From contig CBINHE010000008.1 in NCBI GenBank assembly GCA_966250375.1, positions 1 through 64,000 on the forward strand: 64,000 nucleotides of DNA. Direction: 5' to 3'. The notes beneath the pieces were generated by a model that saw nothing but the letters and a program-made list of their open reading frames with translations, was not told the DNA's origin and searched no databases. Made by a program: the position numbers and the translations under genes. The stretch is from CAMLDH01 sp966250375 (GTDB lineage: Bacteria; Pseudomonadota; Gammaproteobacteria; Burkholderiales; Burkholderiaceae_D). Positions 38,535-46,549 of the stretch are shown here, piece by piece (within the stretch, counting starts at the first letter, position 1; each line of letters opens with the position of its first letter).

Positions 38535-39575
38535 ATGATTAATCCGATTTATCCATGGCAAGAAGGCGCATGGCAGCAATTGCATCGATTGCGTGCGCGC
38601 TTGCCGCACGCGATTCTGTTTCATGGACCGGAAGGGATCGGAAAAACTGCTTTTGCCGAACGCTTTGCGCAGTCATTGTTGTGCGAAGCATCTGCGCCCA
38701 ACGGGCACGCCTGTGGCCAATGCGCTTCATGCGGCTGGTTTGGACAGTACAGCCATCCTGACTTTCGCCGGGTCAGGCCCGAGGCGTTAGACGAGGCTGA
38801 GAGTGGTGAGGGCGATGAGGCGGGCGACGCAAGCGATGGAAAAAAGGCAGCCAAGTCGGCCAAGTCGCCGTCTAAAGACATCAAGATTGACCAGATCCGT
38901 GCGCTGTCCGATTTCATGAATATTTCCACGCATCGCCAAGGCATGCGCGTCATTGTGTTGTACCCGGCTGAAGCGTTGAATGGCGCCTCTGCCAATGCCA
39001 TTCTCAAAACCCTGGAAGAGCCGCCGCCACAGACAATGTTTTTACTGGTATCGAACAGTCTGGATCGCTTGTTGCCAACCATTTTGTCGCGCTGCCGCAA
39101 GTTTACGATGACGATGCCCTCGCATGATGAGGCGCTATCATGGTTGAATACACAGGATGTGAAGGATGCGGATGTTTTGCTGGCCGAGCAGGGGGGCGCG
39201 CCGCTCGCGGCACATGCATTGGCGCAGGCCGATATGAGCGAAGTGAGGGATGAGTTCCTGCGCCAGCTTGCGCAGCCGGGCGTTGAAGGCGCACTTAAAA
39301 TAGCCGACCGGTTGCAGAAAACGCCAGTGGCGGAACTGGTCGCATGGCTGCAACGTTGGCTGTACGACGTTTTTTCTGTCAAATTTTCCGGCAGAATCCG
39401 TTATTATCCGCGATACAACAAAGAACTTGCCGCGTTGGCGGGACGGGTAGACGCGCTTGAACTGTTGCGCGCAATCAAAGCCGCAAATGAGCGCCGCGCA
39501 ATTGCCGAGCATCCATTGTCAGCCAAGCTCTTCATTGAAGATATGTTGCTGGATTACTCGACACTTTTTTCCTGA
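38535..39575 (+). CDS. holB: DNA polymerase III subunit delta'
   Basis: Clamp-loader subunit of 346 residues. AAA+ features: FHGPEGIGKTAFAERFAQSL (P-loop, about residues 28-47), a four-cysteine zinc module CEASAPNGHACGQCASCGW, sensor region LKTLEEPPPQTMFLLVSN and SRC motif LSRCRKF. An acidic then lysine-rich insert (about residues 85-117, EAESGEGDEAGD ... KKAAKSAKSP) follows the zinc module and is longer than in E. coli. C-terminal domain as expected. tmk-holB order is widely conserved. Confidence 0.94.
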   Translation: MINPIYPWQEGAWQQLHRLRARLPHAILFHGPEGIGKTAFAERFAQSLLCEASAPNGHACGQCASCGWFGQYSHPDFRRVRPEALDEAESGEGDEAGDASDGKKAAKSAKSPSKDIKIDQIRALSDFMNISTHRQGMRVIVLYPAEALNGASANAILKTLEEPPPQTMFLLVSNSLDRLLPTILSRCRKFTMTMPSHDEALSWLNTQDVKDADVLLAEQGGAPLAAHALAQADMSEVRDEFLRQLAQPGVEGALKIADRLQKTPVAELVAWLQRWLYDVFSVKFSGRIRYYPRYNKELAALAGRVDALELLRAIKAANERRAIAEHPLSAKLFIEDMLLDYSTLFS

Positions 39576-39585
39576 AAGGTCATCG

Positions 39586-39978
39586 ATGGCGGATATTCCT
39601 GTAAATACGACAGCGGCCAATAGCGGCAGTGCGACTGTGGCGCGCCCTTCGGTTCTATCGCTCCCGATCAAGGAAAAAGCCGCATTGTATGCCGCCTATA
39701 TGCCTTTTTTGACGAATGGTGGCATTTTCGTCCCGACCAATAAAGCCTACAAAATCGGTGACGAAATTTATCTGATTTTGACCCTGATTGATGATCCGAC
39801 CAAGTACCCGATTGCTGGAAAAATCGCGTGGGTTACACCAGCGGGCGCCAACAACAACAAAGCACAAGGCATAGGCGTCCATTTTTCCGACGATGAAAGC
39901 GGCAAGCGCGTCAAGCAGCGCATTGAAGAATTACTGGGTGCTGCGGTGAGCTCTTCACGCGCAACCCATACCTTGTGA
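39586..39978 (+). CDS. pilZ: PilZ domain protein
   Basis: A 130-residue PilZ-domain protein located, as often in this order, right after holB. It has PIKEKAALYAAYMPFLTNGGIFVPTNKAYKIGDEIYLILTLID and TPAGANNNKAQGIGVHF. It lacks an evident RxxxR cyclic-di-GMP motif before the domain, as in the canonical type IV pilus PilZ, which works by protein contact with PilB/FimX rather than nucleotide binding. GAAAGG site upstream of the ATG at 39586; the open frame begins earlier inside holB. Confidence 0.9.
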   Translation: MADIPVNTTAANSGSATVARPSVLSLPIKEKAALYAAYMPFLTNGGIFVPTNKAYKIGDEIYLILTLIDDPTKYPIAGKIAWVTPAGANNNKAQGIGVHFSDDESGKRVKQRIEELLGAAVSSSRATHTL

Positions 39979-39990
39979 TTCCGATTCATC

Positions 39991-40770
39991 ATGTATATTG
40001 ATTCTCATTGCCACATCAATTTCCCCGAGTTGGCCGTACGGCTACCCGAAATTTTCGGCAAAATGGCCGACAACCGCGTCACGCACGCACTATGCGTTTC
40101 GGTTGATCTTCCCGACTTTCCACAGGTACTTGACTTGGCGGAGAAATATCCACAGGTCTATGCATCGGTCGGCGTCCACCCGGATTATGAAGACACGCCT
40201 GAACCGAGCGTGGACGAACTGGTGCGCTTGTCGCAGCACGCCAGGATCGTCGCAATCGGCGAAACCGGCCTTGACTACTACCGGTTGCAGGGCGACCTGG
40301 AATGGCAGCGCGAGCGTTTTCGCACCCACATCCGTGCCTCCCGGGCCACCGGCAAACCCTTGATTATCCATACCCGCGCCGCCTCCGAAGATACGATCCG
40401 GATCATGCGCGAAGAGGGCGCAGGTACCGATGCAGGCGGCGCTGGCGGCGTGATGCACTGCTTTACCGAGTCGCTGGAAGTCGCACAAGCTGCGATGGGG
40501 ATGGGCTTTTACATTTCATTTTCGGGCATCGTCACCTTCAAAAGCGCAAAAGAATTGCAAGCAGTTGCGCTGGCGGTACCGCTTGAATCCATGCTGATCG
40601 AAACCGATTCACCGTATCTGGCGCCGGTGCCGCATCGCGGCAAGATGAACGAGCCGGGGTTGGTCATGCATGTCGCCGAATTTTTGGCCAAGCTGAAAGA
40701 CCTTCCGTTGGAGCAGGTTGCGCAACAGACGACGAATAACTTTTTTAACTTGTTCAAGATTGCACACTGA
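39991..40770 (+). CDS. TatD family metal-dependent hydrolase
   Basis: A 259-residue TIM-barrel nuclease/hydrolase (YcfH/TatD type). Metal ligands are visible: SHCHINF (HxH, residues 5-9), AIGETGLDYYR (Glu), IIHTRAA (His), MHCFTESLEVA (His) and LIETDSPYLAPVPHRGKMNEP (Asp). Members show DNase or proofreading-type activity. Starts 12 bp after pilZ and ends 4 bp before the ankyrin gene, so all are co-transcribed. Confidence 0.93.
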   Translation: MYIDSHCHINFPELAVRLPEIFGKMADNRVTHALCVSVDLPDFPQVLDLAEKYPQVYASVGVHPDYEDTPEPSVDELVRLSQHARIVAIGETGLDYYRLQGDLEWQRERFRTHIRASRATGKPLIIHTRAASEDTIRIMREEGAGTDAGGAGGVMHCFTESLEVAQAAMGMGFYISFSGIVTFKSAKELQAVALAVPLESMLIETDSPYLAPVPHRGKMNEPGLVMHVAEFLAKLKDLPLEQVAQQTTNNFFNLFKIAH

Positions 40771-40774
40771 CATC

Positions 40775-41473
40775 ATGAGTTCGAAACTTGAAAAACATAC
40801 GGATGTGATGGCACGGCGCCGACGGTTGATTCTTGCATCGTCGCTCGTTGCCTCAGGCATTCTGCTGCCGCCCTTGGCATCGGCCGGCGCTTATGATGAT
40901 TTTTTCAAGGGCGTCAAATTTGATGATTCCAACCTCATCAAGTCGCTCTTGCAGCGGGGACTCGACCCCAACATCATCGAAGCCGAACGCGGCGACACGG
41001 GGCTGATACTCGCGTTGCGCGAAGGCTCGATGAAGGTCTTTAACGTTCTTCTCAATGCTCACGGCATGGATATCGAAGCGAAAGCGCGCAATGGCGATAA
41101 TGCGCTGATGATTGCAGCATTCAAGGGAAACAAGCCGGCAGTAGATGGGCTTTTAGCTAAACGTGCCGAAGTCAATCGGCCCGGCTGGACTGCACTGCAT
41201 TACGCGGCCGCCATCGGCAATAACGACATCGTCGCTTTGTTGCTGGAAAAGTCCGCTTACATTGATGCCGAGTCGCCGAACAAGACCACGCCGATCATGA
41301 TGGCAGCGCGTGGCGGCCACATTTGGACTGTCAAATTGCTGCTTGATGAAGGCGCCGATGCGACGCTGAAAAACGACTTGGGCCTGACCGCGATCGACTT
41401 CGCCGCACAGTTCGAGCATCAAGATATCGTTGATGGACTGACTTATCGCTTGAAGAAGGCTGGTAAATTATAA
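40775..41473 (+). CDS. Exported ankyrin-repeat protein
   Basis: A 232-residue protein with a basic start and hydrophobic signal segment (RRRRLILASSLVASGILLPP, residues 12-31; cleavage likely after ASA) followed by about five ankyrin repeats (residues 50-225), for example GDTGLILALREGSMKVFNVLL, NGDNALMIAAFKGNKPAVDGLL, GWTALHYAAAIGNNDIVALLL and NKTTPIMMAARGGHIWTVKLLLDEGA. A second ATG at 40808 (MARRRR) is an equally reasonable start. A common companion of tatD in Burkholderiales; binding partner unknown. Confidence 0.85.
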   Translation: MSSKLEKHTDVMARRRRLILASSLVASGILLPPLASAGAYDDFFKGVKFDDSNLIKSLLQRGLDPNIIEAERGDTGLILALREGSMKVFNVLLNAHGMDIEAKARNGDNALMIAAFKGNKPAVDGLLAKRAEVNRPGWTALHYAAAIGNNDIVALLLEKSAYIDAESPNKTTPIMMAARGGHIWTVKLLLDEGADATLKNDLGLTAIDFAAQFEHQDIVDGLTYRLKKAGKL

Positions 41474-41554
41474 GAAGCGTATTGGACGTGGCGAGATGAG
41501 CAGTGACGGTGCCAATGCGTGTAATCGTAACTGCTCAATCTGGTGTTACAAATG

Positions 41555-42163
41555 TCAATGCGATTTTTGGGGCGGACAAACAGTAGTAAGTTCAAGGGCA
41601 TGGATTGTTTGTTCGTCAATTTCAATCCAGCAGGCGAAAATTGGTTTGCCATCGACAAATATCGGAGGACCGGCACGATGAGCATGGACCCCCATACGAT
41701 GGAGTAGGCGTTCCACTCCTAAAGGAGAAACTGTTATCAAGCGTTTCGCGCCATGCTTTGCTGCGCTCGCAACCGCTGCTGCGAGCAAGCGGCGCGTATT
41801 GGCTGCGGTATTCAATGCCGTTTCTGAATTGTCGTTGATGGAAGCCGCTGCGAATCGGGATAGTTCCCAAACATCGGCAGAGCAAGGTATTGACAGTCCT
41901 GGAAGAAGATTGGGGAAGATTTCGCCTAGCAAATATGGACGCGTAGTAGGCAAGAGCCTCGCACATCCGCAAATCTCATCTTTCGTATCGCGGGCGATGA
42001 CATACACGGTGTCCGGTCTGTCAAACTGATCGCGCTCCAAGCCATTTTCAGTGGGAAGAGGCCAGCCGAGGCGTTCGATAAATATCTTGTGCCTGTATTG
42101 GGCGATAGTGTTTTCAAGCTCTAGGGAGAAGTCGCTCGAACTACCCGAAATGGTTTGTATCAT
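41555..42163 (-). CDS. Acyl-homoserine-lactone synthase (LuxI family)
   Basis: A 202-residue autoinducer synthase that makes an N-acyl homoserine lactone from SAM and an acyl carrier. Conserved points: YRHKIFIERLGWPLP (Arg, Phe and Trp of the N-terminal core, residues 23-37), QFDRPDTVYVIARD (Asp), CGCARLLPTTRPYLLGEIFP with the catalytic Arg, and WELSRFAA. Length is usual for SolI/CepI-type enzymes. A lux-box palindrome lies 56 bp upstream, overlapping the end of rsaM, so positive feedback by the nearby LuxR is likely. Confidence 0.93.
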   Translation of the reverse strand: MIQTISGSSSDFSLELENTIAQYRHKIFIERLGWPLPTENGLERDQFDRPDTVYVIARDTKDEICGCARLLPTTRPYLLGEIFPNLLPGLSIPCSADVWELSRFAAASINDNSETALNTAANTRRLLAAAVASAAKHGAKRLITVSPLGVERLLHRMGVHAHRAGPPIFVDGKPIFACWIEIDEQTIHALELTTVCPPQKSH

Positions 42164-42219
42164 GTTGTCTCAAATGGTTGTTGTTTGATACGATTACATT
42201 CCTATCGGTAAATTTATGT

Positions 42220-42239
42220 AACTGTTAAAGTTGACAGGT
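42220..42239. promoter_or_regulatory. lux box upstream of the luxI-type gene
   Basis: AACTGTTAAAGTTGACAGGT has the lux-box form CTGT-N8-ACAG within 20 bp. Its near edge is 56 bp from the synthase ATG, suitable for activation at about -42. It overlaps the last codons of the rsaM-type gene (stop at 42225-42227). Confidence 0.75.
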
Positions 42240-42665
42240 TGATATCATGGATGTGCCAAGTGCGCTGGCCACAGAATTTTGCCAGTCGTAGGCAGCTAAC
42301 CAAGTGCGGAATAAGTGAGAAGTTGTCGACGTACCTAAATCGTAGCCATGAATATCAATTAGCATTACATTGCTGCGTATGGCGTCTGGTGCAAGCAGCA
42401 GGCGCCGGGATCGGTTATGGACAAACCATCCCCAGCCAAGTGAGATCGTTGGCGTGGTGTCGCTTATCCATTCGGAAAAACCGGCTGCATGCGCTGCGAC
42501 AGTTTGCATTTTTAATTCGCCCAGGAAATCCAGATCAATTTCCGATGCGATGTGGGTAAACGGCAAGTTGCTAAGTGTTGCCAGAGACAAGCGAATATAT
42601 CCATCCGACGATATCGTTGATATCGTCGGTATTGGCGCGGGTCGCGAGAGTAAGATGGTGTTCAA
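42225..42665 (-). CDS. RsaM-type quorum-sensing modulator (DUF4902)
   Basis: A 146-residue protein lying between the LuxI and LuxR genes. It has SSDGYIRLSLATLSNLPFTHIASEIDLDFLGEL, AAGFSEWISD, TPTISLGWGWFVHNRSRRLLLAPDAIRSNVMLIDIHGYDLG and FRTWLAAYDWQ. Position, length and the W/Y pattern fit the RsaM/TofM family, which lowers and balances AHL output in Burkholderia and Pseudomonas. No DNA-binding motif is evident. Same direction as the synthase and 61 bp upstream of it; divergent from luxR. Family call is by pattern memory. Confidence 0.75.
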   Translation of the reverse strand: MNTILLSRPAPIPTISTISSDGYIRLSLATLSNLPFTHIASEIDLDFLGELKMQTVAAHAAGFSEWISDTTPTISLGWGWFVHNRSRRLLLAPDAIRSNVMLIDIHGYDLGTSTTSHLFRTWLAAYDWQNSVASALGTSMISTCQL

Positions 42666-42787
42666 GTAAATTCAAATAAAGTTGATCGGTTTTAACAAAT
42701 GGACATCGCTTCAAGTGGTATGTTCGCAATGGTATATGCGTAATAATACGCAAAAGAGGTTTTATCTGAGTTTGGCAAGATTGGCGA

Positions 42788-42803
42788 CTGTCAGATTTAA
42801 CAT
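42788..42803. promoter_or_regulatory. Possible degenerate lux box before luxR
   Basis: CTGTCAGATTTAACAT follows the CTGT-N8-ACAG layout with one mismatch in the last base. It is 18 bp upstream of the luxR ATG, so LuxR binding here would more likely repress than activate luxR. Confidence 0.35.
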
Positions 42804-42821
42804 GGGGAAGGAAAATAGGGC

Positions 42822-43535
42822 ATGAAAACATGGCAGGAAGATCATTTAAATGCGCTATTAAGTATCCAATCGGAAAATGAATTATTTGAAGAAATTGCTA
42901 AAATGGCAAAGGATATGGGATTTGAATACTGTGCATACGGTATTCAGATGCCTGTGCCGATTTCCCGTTCGACAGTCGCATTGTTCAATAATTATCCAGT
43001 GGAATGGCAAGAGCATTACTCTGAGCACGGGTATCTGGCAGTGGATCCGACTGTACAGCATGGTCTCAAAGACACACTGCCGATTGTATGGTCCCATCAA
43101 ATATTCGAATCTTCGCCAGAATTATGGGAAGAAGCACGTGCGCATGGCTTGCACTTTGGATGGGCCCAATCTTCGCGTGATGCCAGTGGCGCCATCGGCT
43201 TGCTGACCTTGGCGCGCAGCGTCGAGCAATTAAGCGAAAGCGAGTTGTATGAGCACAAGGCAAGAATGGCGTGGTTGACACAATATGCACATGCCGGCAT
43301 GGCGAAATTATTGGTTCCGAAGTATGTGCCCGAGACCTTGGTCACCATGACTGCGCGTGAAAAAGAAGTGTTGCGCTGGACCGCAGAAGGGAAAACTGCG
43401 TATGAGATCGGACAGATTCTTATCGTATCCGAACGTACCGTCAATTTTCATATCAATAACGTGGTCGCGAAGCTCGGCGCATCGAACAAGACGCAAGCGG
43501 CAGTCAAGGCTGCCGCATTAGGGATGCTGCTTTAA
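42822..43535 (+). CDS. LuxR-family AHL-dependent regulator
   Basis: A 237-residue quorum-sensing receptor. The autoinducer domain (about residues 15-165) has WQEHYSEHGYLAVDPTVQHGL with the conserved Trp, Tyr and Asp that contact the lactone, then WEEARAHGLHFGWAQSSRDASG. The C-terminal HTH is LTAREKEVLRWTAEGKTAYEIGQILIVSERTVNFHINNVVAKLGASNKTQAAVKA-like, standard for the family (written here in overlapping parts). GGAAGGAAAA precedes the ATG. Partner of the nearby LuxI; 25 bp from the convergent traM-like gene. Confidence 0.94.
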   Translation: MKTWQEDHLNALLSIQSENELFEEIAKMAKDMGFEYCAYGIQMPVPISRSTVALFNNYPVEWQEHYSEHGYLAVDPTVQHGLKDTLPIVWSHQIFESSPELWEEARAHGLHFGWAQSSRDASGAIGLLTLARSVEQLSESELYEHKARMAWLTQYAHAGMAKLLVPKYVPETLVTMTAREKEVLRWTAEGKTAYEIGQILIVSERTVNFHINNVVAKLGASNKTQAAVKAAALGMLL

Positions 43536-43560
43536 GGAGCGCGCACCTAACGTTGTCTTA

Positions 43561-44115
43561 TTACGGTTGCTGAATTAACGCTTGAATTCTGGCTTGTGTC
43601 TTTGCATCGAGCTTTGCCCACATCTTCGCGTATTTTTTGCCATCCTGAATCAGGAGGATTTGATCTTGCGTTAATGGAGCCTGGATCACTTGAGTGGCCT
43701 GCTTTAGCGGAACATTTTCCTGGTGGACGAACATCCATTGTTTGCCAAGTATGAGCGCCGCGGTTAAAACCGTGACGCCGATTGCCGCAGCAATCCATGG
43801 GACATAATTTGACTTCCGATCGACGGTTGGTTTGTCTGCCACATGAAGCAGTGCCGTTACTTCCAGTGCGCTTCCTGTAGTACTCGCGTCTCCGATATGT
43901 TGCAGCAGCTTTTTATATCGTTCGCTTGCTTCAATCAATTGGCTGGTCTGTGCATTGACGCGTTCAGAGACGCCATTCATCACCGCGAGATGGCGCTCAA
44001 GATATTCCGACAGAACGGCTTCATTTAATGCGACAACTGCGAAAACCGGATCGGTGGTGTCGATTTTAATGCCGGTCTTTTCGAAGACCAGTGTCCGCAG
44101 TTTGTTTTGATCCAT
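43561..44115 (-). CDS. traM: IncP TraM-like conjugal transfer protein
   Basis: A 184-residue protein: LRTLVFEKTGIKIDTTDPVF then AVVALNEAVLSEYLERH at the N terminus, typical of the TraM family of IncP-type plasmids (accessory to conjugation), then a coiled region and one membrane helix (VPWIAAAIGVTVLTAALILG, about residues 105-124) and a C-terminal tail. AGAGGA lies 8 bp before the ATG at 44115. It follows the traL-like gene by 13 bp in the same order as IncP Tra1. This is not the Agrobacterium TraM antiactivator of quorum sensing, despite the shared name. Confidence 0.7.
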   Translation of the reverse strand: MDQNKLRTLVFEKTGIKIDTTDPVFAVVALNEAVLSEYLERHLAVMNGVSERVNAQTSQLIEASERYKKLLQHIGDASTTGSALEVTALLHVADKPTVDRKSNYVPWIAAAIGVTVLTAALILGKQWMFVHQENVPLKQATQVIQAPLTQDQILLIQDGKKYAKMWAKLDAKTQARIQALIQQP

Positions 44116-44128
44116 CGCGTATATCCTC

Positions 44129-44860
44129 TTATTGCCAATCGACGCTATCAAGCTGCTCGAAAATGCCGCGATATACCGTTTTGATGCGCTGTTTTTCCAT
44201 TATGTTGAATTTGTCGCTTTGCAGCACTTCATCCAGCGTCAGGCGTGCGGTATTCATTTTTTTGATGTCTGCGCCGAAGGTGTCGGAATTGCGCTGAGCA
44301 AGCTTGACGTGGCCTCTCACGCGTTCTGCATGCTGGATGTATGTCTGCGATTCAGTGAAGACTTTGCCGGCCGGGGTTTGCAGCAAGCCGAAATGCTCGT
44401 TTTCCCAAAGCACGATAGGCGTAATGGTCGCTTGGACCGTGGTGACGAACCCGGATGCAGTGTCGTGCAGGGTATCACCGCCGCCGACGATGGAGTGGAT
44501 GAATACCTTGCGGCCTGATTCTTCAAATAAATCGAATGCCGCATTCTCCAGCAAGTACGCCATTAGCGGTGAAAACGTATTCGCGCCATTGTCGATCACG
44601 CAGTTTCCCTCCGCTTCAAGAATGTCCACTATCAGCGCATCGAAGCCTTTTGGATCGATGGTGCGCGAGTCAGTCATGACGGGCACATGCTTGACGTCCA
44701 TTGCCTTGTACCGGGAAAAGGTTGTGTTTTCCTGATCGGTGTCATAGCACCGCAAGGAATCAGGGTCTTTGGCCTTCATCCATTGCGCAAGCATTGTCGA
44801 AACCAGTGTTTTGCCAATGCCGCCTTTGCCTTGCAGGATGAAATGAACGGTATTTTTCAT
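44129..44860 (-). CDS. traL: IncP TraL-like P-loop protein
   Basis: A 243-residue ParA/MinD-like ATPase. It starts MKNTVHFILQGKGGIGKTLV with a deviant Walker A typical of the family, then CYDTDQENTTFSRYKAMDV, VIDNGANTFSPLMAYLLEN and ETFG-like DTFGADIKKMNTARLTLDEVL. The pattern matches TraL of IncP plasmids, an accessory transfer protein. The frame extends to 44884; the ATG at 44860 is supported by a duplicated copy of this start region 275 bp away. With traM-like it is a relic or fragment of a conjugative region; no relaxase or mating-pair genes are in the window. Confidence 0.72.
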   Translation of the reverse strand: MKNTVHFILQGKGGIGKTLVSTMLAQWMKAKDPDSLRCYDTDQENTTFSRYKAMDVKHVPVMTDSRTIDPKGFDALIVDILEAEGNCVIDNGANTFSPLMAYLLENAAFDLFEESGRKVFIHSIVGGGDTLHDTASGFVTTVQATITPIVLWENEHFGLLQTPAGKVFTESQTYIQHAERVRGHVKLAQRNSDTFGADIKKMNTARLTLDEVLQSDKFNIMEKQRIKTVYRGIFEQLDSVDWQ

Positions 44861-45012
44861 ATCAACAATGTCTCTCGCCTTCAAAATTGGAATCTGGATG
44901 TTGTTCTACCGGGAAACGTATTTTACGACTTCCATGAAATTTATTAAATAAATCGGCTTGAAGAATGCCTAGGGCTCACAGTATCGGAAATCCATTGCGT
45001 GGAAAGGGGGAT

Positions 45013-45135
45013 CTAAACAAGCACGGAAAACCACGCGCAGATTGACGCTTTGTTTTCGAGCAGCAGCACCGGCTGTAGAGGTACGCCCATGCCGCCGCCT
45101 TTGCTTTGCAGGATGAAGTGGACGGTATTTTTCAT
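45013..45135 (-). pseudogene. Truncated duplicate of the traL-like 5' end
   Basis: A 40-codon frame starting MKNTVHFILQSKGGGMG, nearly identical to the start of the traL-like gene (MKNTVHFILQGKGGIGKT), then losing similarity (PLQPVLLLENKASICAW) and stopping. The matching DNA (about 45094-45146) also includes the bases upstream of the ATG, so it looks like a partial duplication or recombination scar. A P-loop lysine-threonine pair is missing, so it cannot be a working ATPase. Confidence 0.65.
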
Positions 45136-45409
45136 ATCAAAAATGTCGCGGCACGCAATTATGACGGCTGCATCATGAACAAGTATCTTGAATTGCGATG
45201 AATAACTGGATTCCAGAATCCACCCGTTGACTATTTTCAGGACGTCTTTGTTGTTTTATATCGAAAAATATCGCGATGGTTTTGAAGTTTTAAATTGTTA
45301 TTGAACCTGTAAGAGGATTGCCGAGTCTGATTTTGGGCATGAACTTGCATTTGGCTAAATGCGCGAGTACTGATTCACTAATATCTTATTCATTCTCGGA
45401 GAGTCTGTG
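45136..45409. other. Spacer upstream of the Ser/Gly-rich gene
   Basis: About 275 bp, relatively AT-rich, with no coding frame I can support. CTCGGAGAG just before 45407 is a good ribosome site for the next gene. Confidence 0.4.
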
Positions 45410-45925
45410 ATGAAACTATCTTCAATACTGTTAATTTCCTTGTTTTCAATGGCGAGCGCAACGTTCGCACAAAGTTCGTCAAACGGTGATGTTACTACCA
45501 GCACCGATCCGGCTAAAGCGGCCGAAGTAGAAAAAAAAGCCCAGGAAATTCAATCCCGTCAGCAACAAACCCAACAGGATTCATCCGGTACTTCAGCACA
45601 ATCGCAGACCTCAAAGACCAAGAAGCACGCAAAACGTAAATCCGGGAAGAAACGCGCTACGAAGTCGCACAGCGCTGCAAGTAGCGGTGCCACTGGTACA
45701 ACTGGTTCGGATACGAGCGGCAGCCCTGGCATGAGCGGGTCCGACACCAGTGGCGGATCGGGTGCTAGTAGTGGATCAGGTGCCAGTGGTGGATCGGGTG
45801 TCAGTGGCAATGCCGGCGCTACCTCGCCGAGTTCCAGCGGCAGTTCCGGCACATCGGAGTCAGGCACGAGTGCCAGCCCTAGCACTGGCTCCGATACCGC
45901 CAAACCAGACGCCAGCGGAAGCTAA
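45410..45925 (+). CDS. Exported Ser/Gly/Thr-rich low-complexity protein
   Basis: 171 residues. A signal peptide (KLSSILLISLFSMASATFAQ) is followed by a charged, Gln-rich segment (about 35-60), a basic block (SKTKKHAKRKSGKKRATKSH, about 68-87) and a long Ser/Gly/Thr/Ala tail with short degenerate repeats of the type SGASGGSG and SDTSGS. No known domain. It may be a cell-surface or DNA/polyanion-binding protein. Start ATG 45410 with GGAGAG upstream; a GTG one codon earlier (45407) is also in frame. Repeat DNA is consistent with slippage. Confidence 0.65.
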   Translation: MKLSSILLISLFSMASATFAQSSSNGDVTTSTDPAKAAEVEKKAQEIQSRQQQTQQDSSGTSAQSQTSKTKKHAKRKSGKKRATKSHSAASSGATGTTGSDTSGSPGMSGSDTSGGSGASSGSGASGGSGVSGNAGATSPSSSGSSGTSESGTSASPSTGSDTAKPDASGS

Positions 45926-46015
45926 ACAAGCACGTGCGCCCGCGGTTACTGCTATTACGGCATTGCCGCGACGCGCTAAATTTCTGAGATCGCAAAAGTA
46001 TTCCGGAAAAGGACA

Positions 46016-46549
46016 CTATTCAGGTTCGATAACGAGCGCCACGAGGAATCGTGAAACCATGTTATAGGTGGCGATTACTCCAGTCAGTTCGACGACGTGC
46101 TGATCATTGTCCAGAGCCGAACGAACTGCGGCGAACGTGGCGTCACTGACTCGGACATCGCGCGTCATTTCGATCGTGAGTTGAATGGCAGCGCGTTCAA
46201 GCGCATCGAACAGTAATTCGTCACGCGCGCATAATTCTGGGTGCCGCAATGCTTCCACCTGTTGTTTCGTGCCGCCGGCCTTCATGAGTTCCGGTGCATG
46301 ATGGTGAAATTCGTACTCCGCGCCGTTGAGGACGGCTACCACGCACATTGCGAGTTCGCGCAGTTTGGGTGATAAATCGAGGCCGGTTCTGACTTCAGCA
46401 AAGAAGGCATTCCAGCCTTTCGCAAATGCCGGGCTCTGCAATAGCATGCGATCCAGATTTAAAAGATTTCCGCCTCTGCGCGCGCGGATGGCATCAACGA
46501 TTTCTTTCGGTTCCGACAGGTCGCTTGGCGTGTAGGGAATGCGAGGCAT
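46016..46549 (-). CDS. Carboxymuconolactone decarboxylase (CMD) family protein
   Basis: A 177-residue AhpD/CMD-like all-helical protein: LSPKLRELAMCVVAVLNGAEYEFHHHAPELMKAGGTKQQVEAL. The usual CxxC or CxxH redox pair of AhpD is absent; the central helix carries EYEFHHH instead, typical of a CMD subgroup of unknown chemistry. Lies 120 bp downstream of the class III aminotransferase in the same direction, so it may be a member of that operon. Confidence 0.83.
   Translation of the reverse strand: MPRIPYTPSDLSEPKEIVDAIRARRGGNLLNLDRMLLQSPAFAKGWNAFFAEVRTGLDLSPKLRELAMCVVAVLNGAEYEFHHHAPELMKAGGTKQQVEALRHPELCARDELLFDALERAAIQLTIEMTRDVRVSDATFAAVRSALDNDQHVVELTGVIATYNMVSRFLVALVIEPE

Noticed and set aside
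39586..39978. Treating PilZ as a cyclic-di-GMP receptor
   Set aside because: No RxxxR motif precedes the domain; this fits the non-binding pilus-assembly type.
43561..44115. Reading the TraM-like gene as the Agrobacterium TraM quorum-sensing antiactivator
   Set aside because: Sequence has a membrane helix and the IncP TraM N-terminal pattern and follows traL; the Agrobacterium protein is a short soluble TraR inhibitor.
45710..45900. CRISPR-like or tandem array in the Ser/Gly-rich region
   Set aside because: Repeats are short, degenerate and in frame within a coding sequence with a signal peptide; no spacers or cas genes.
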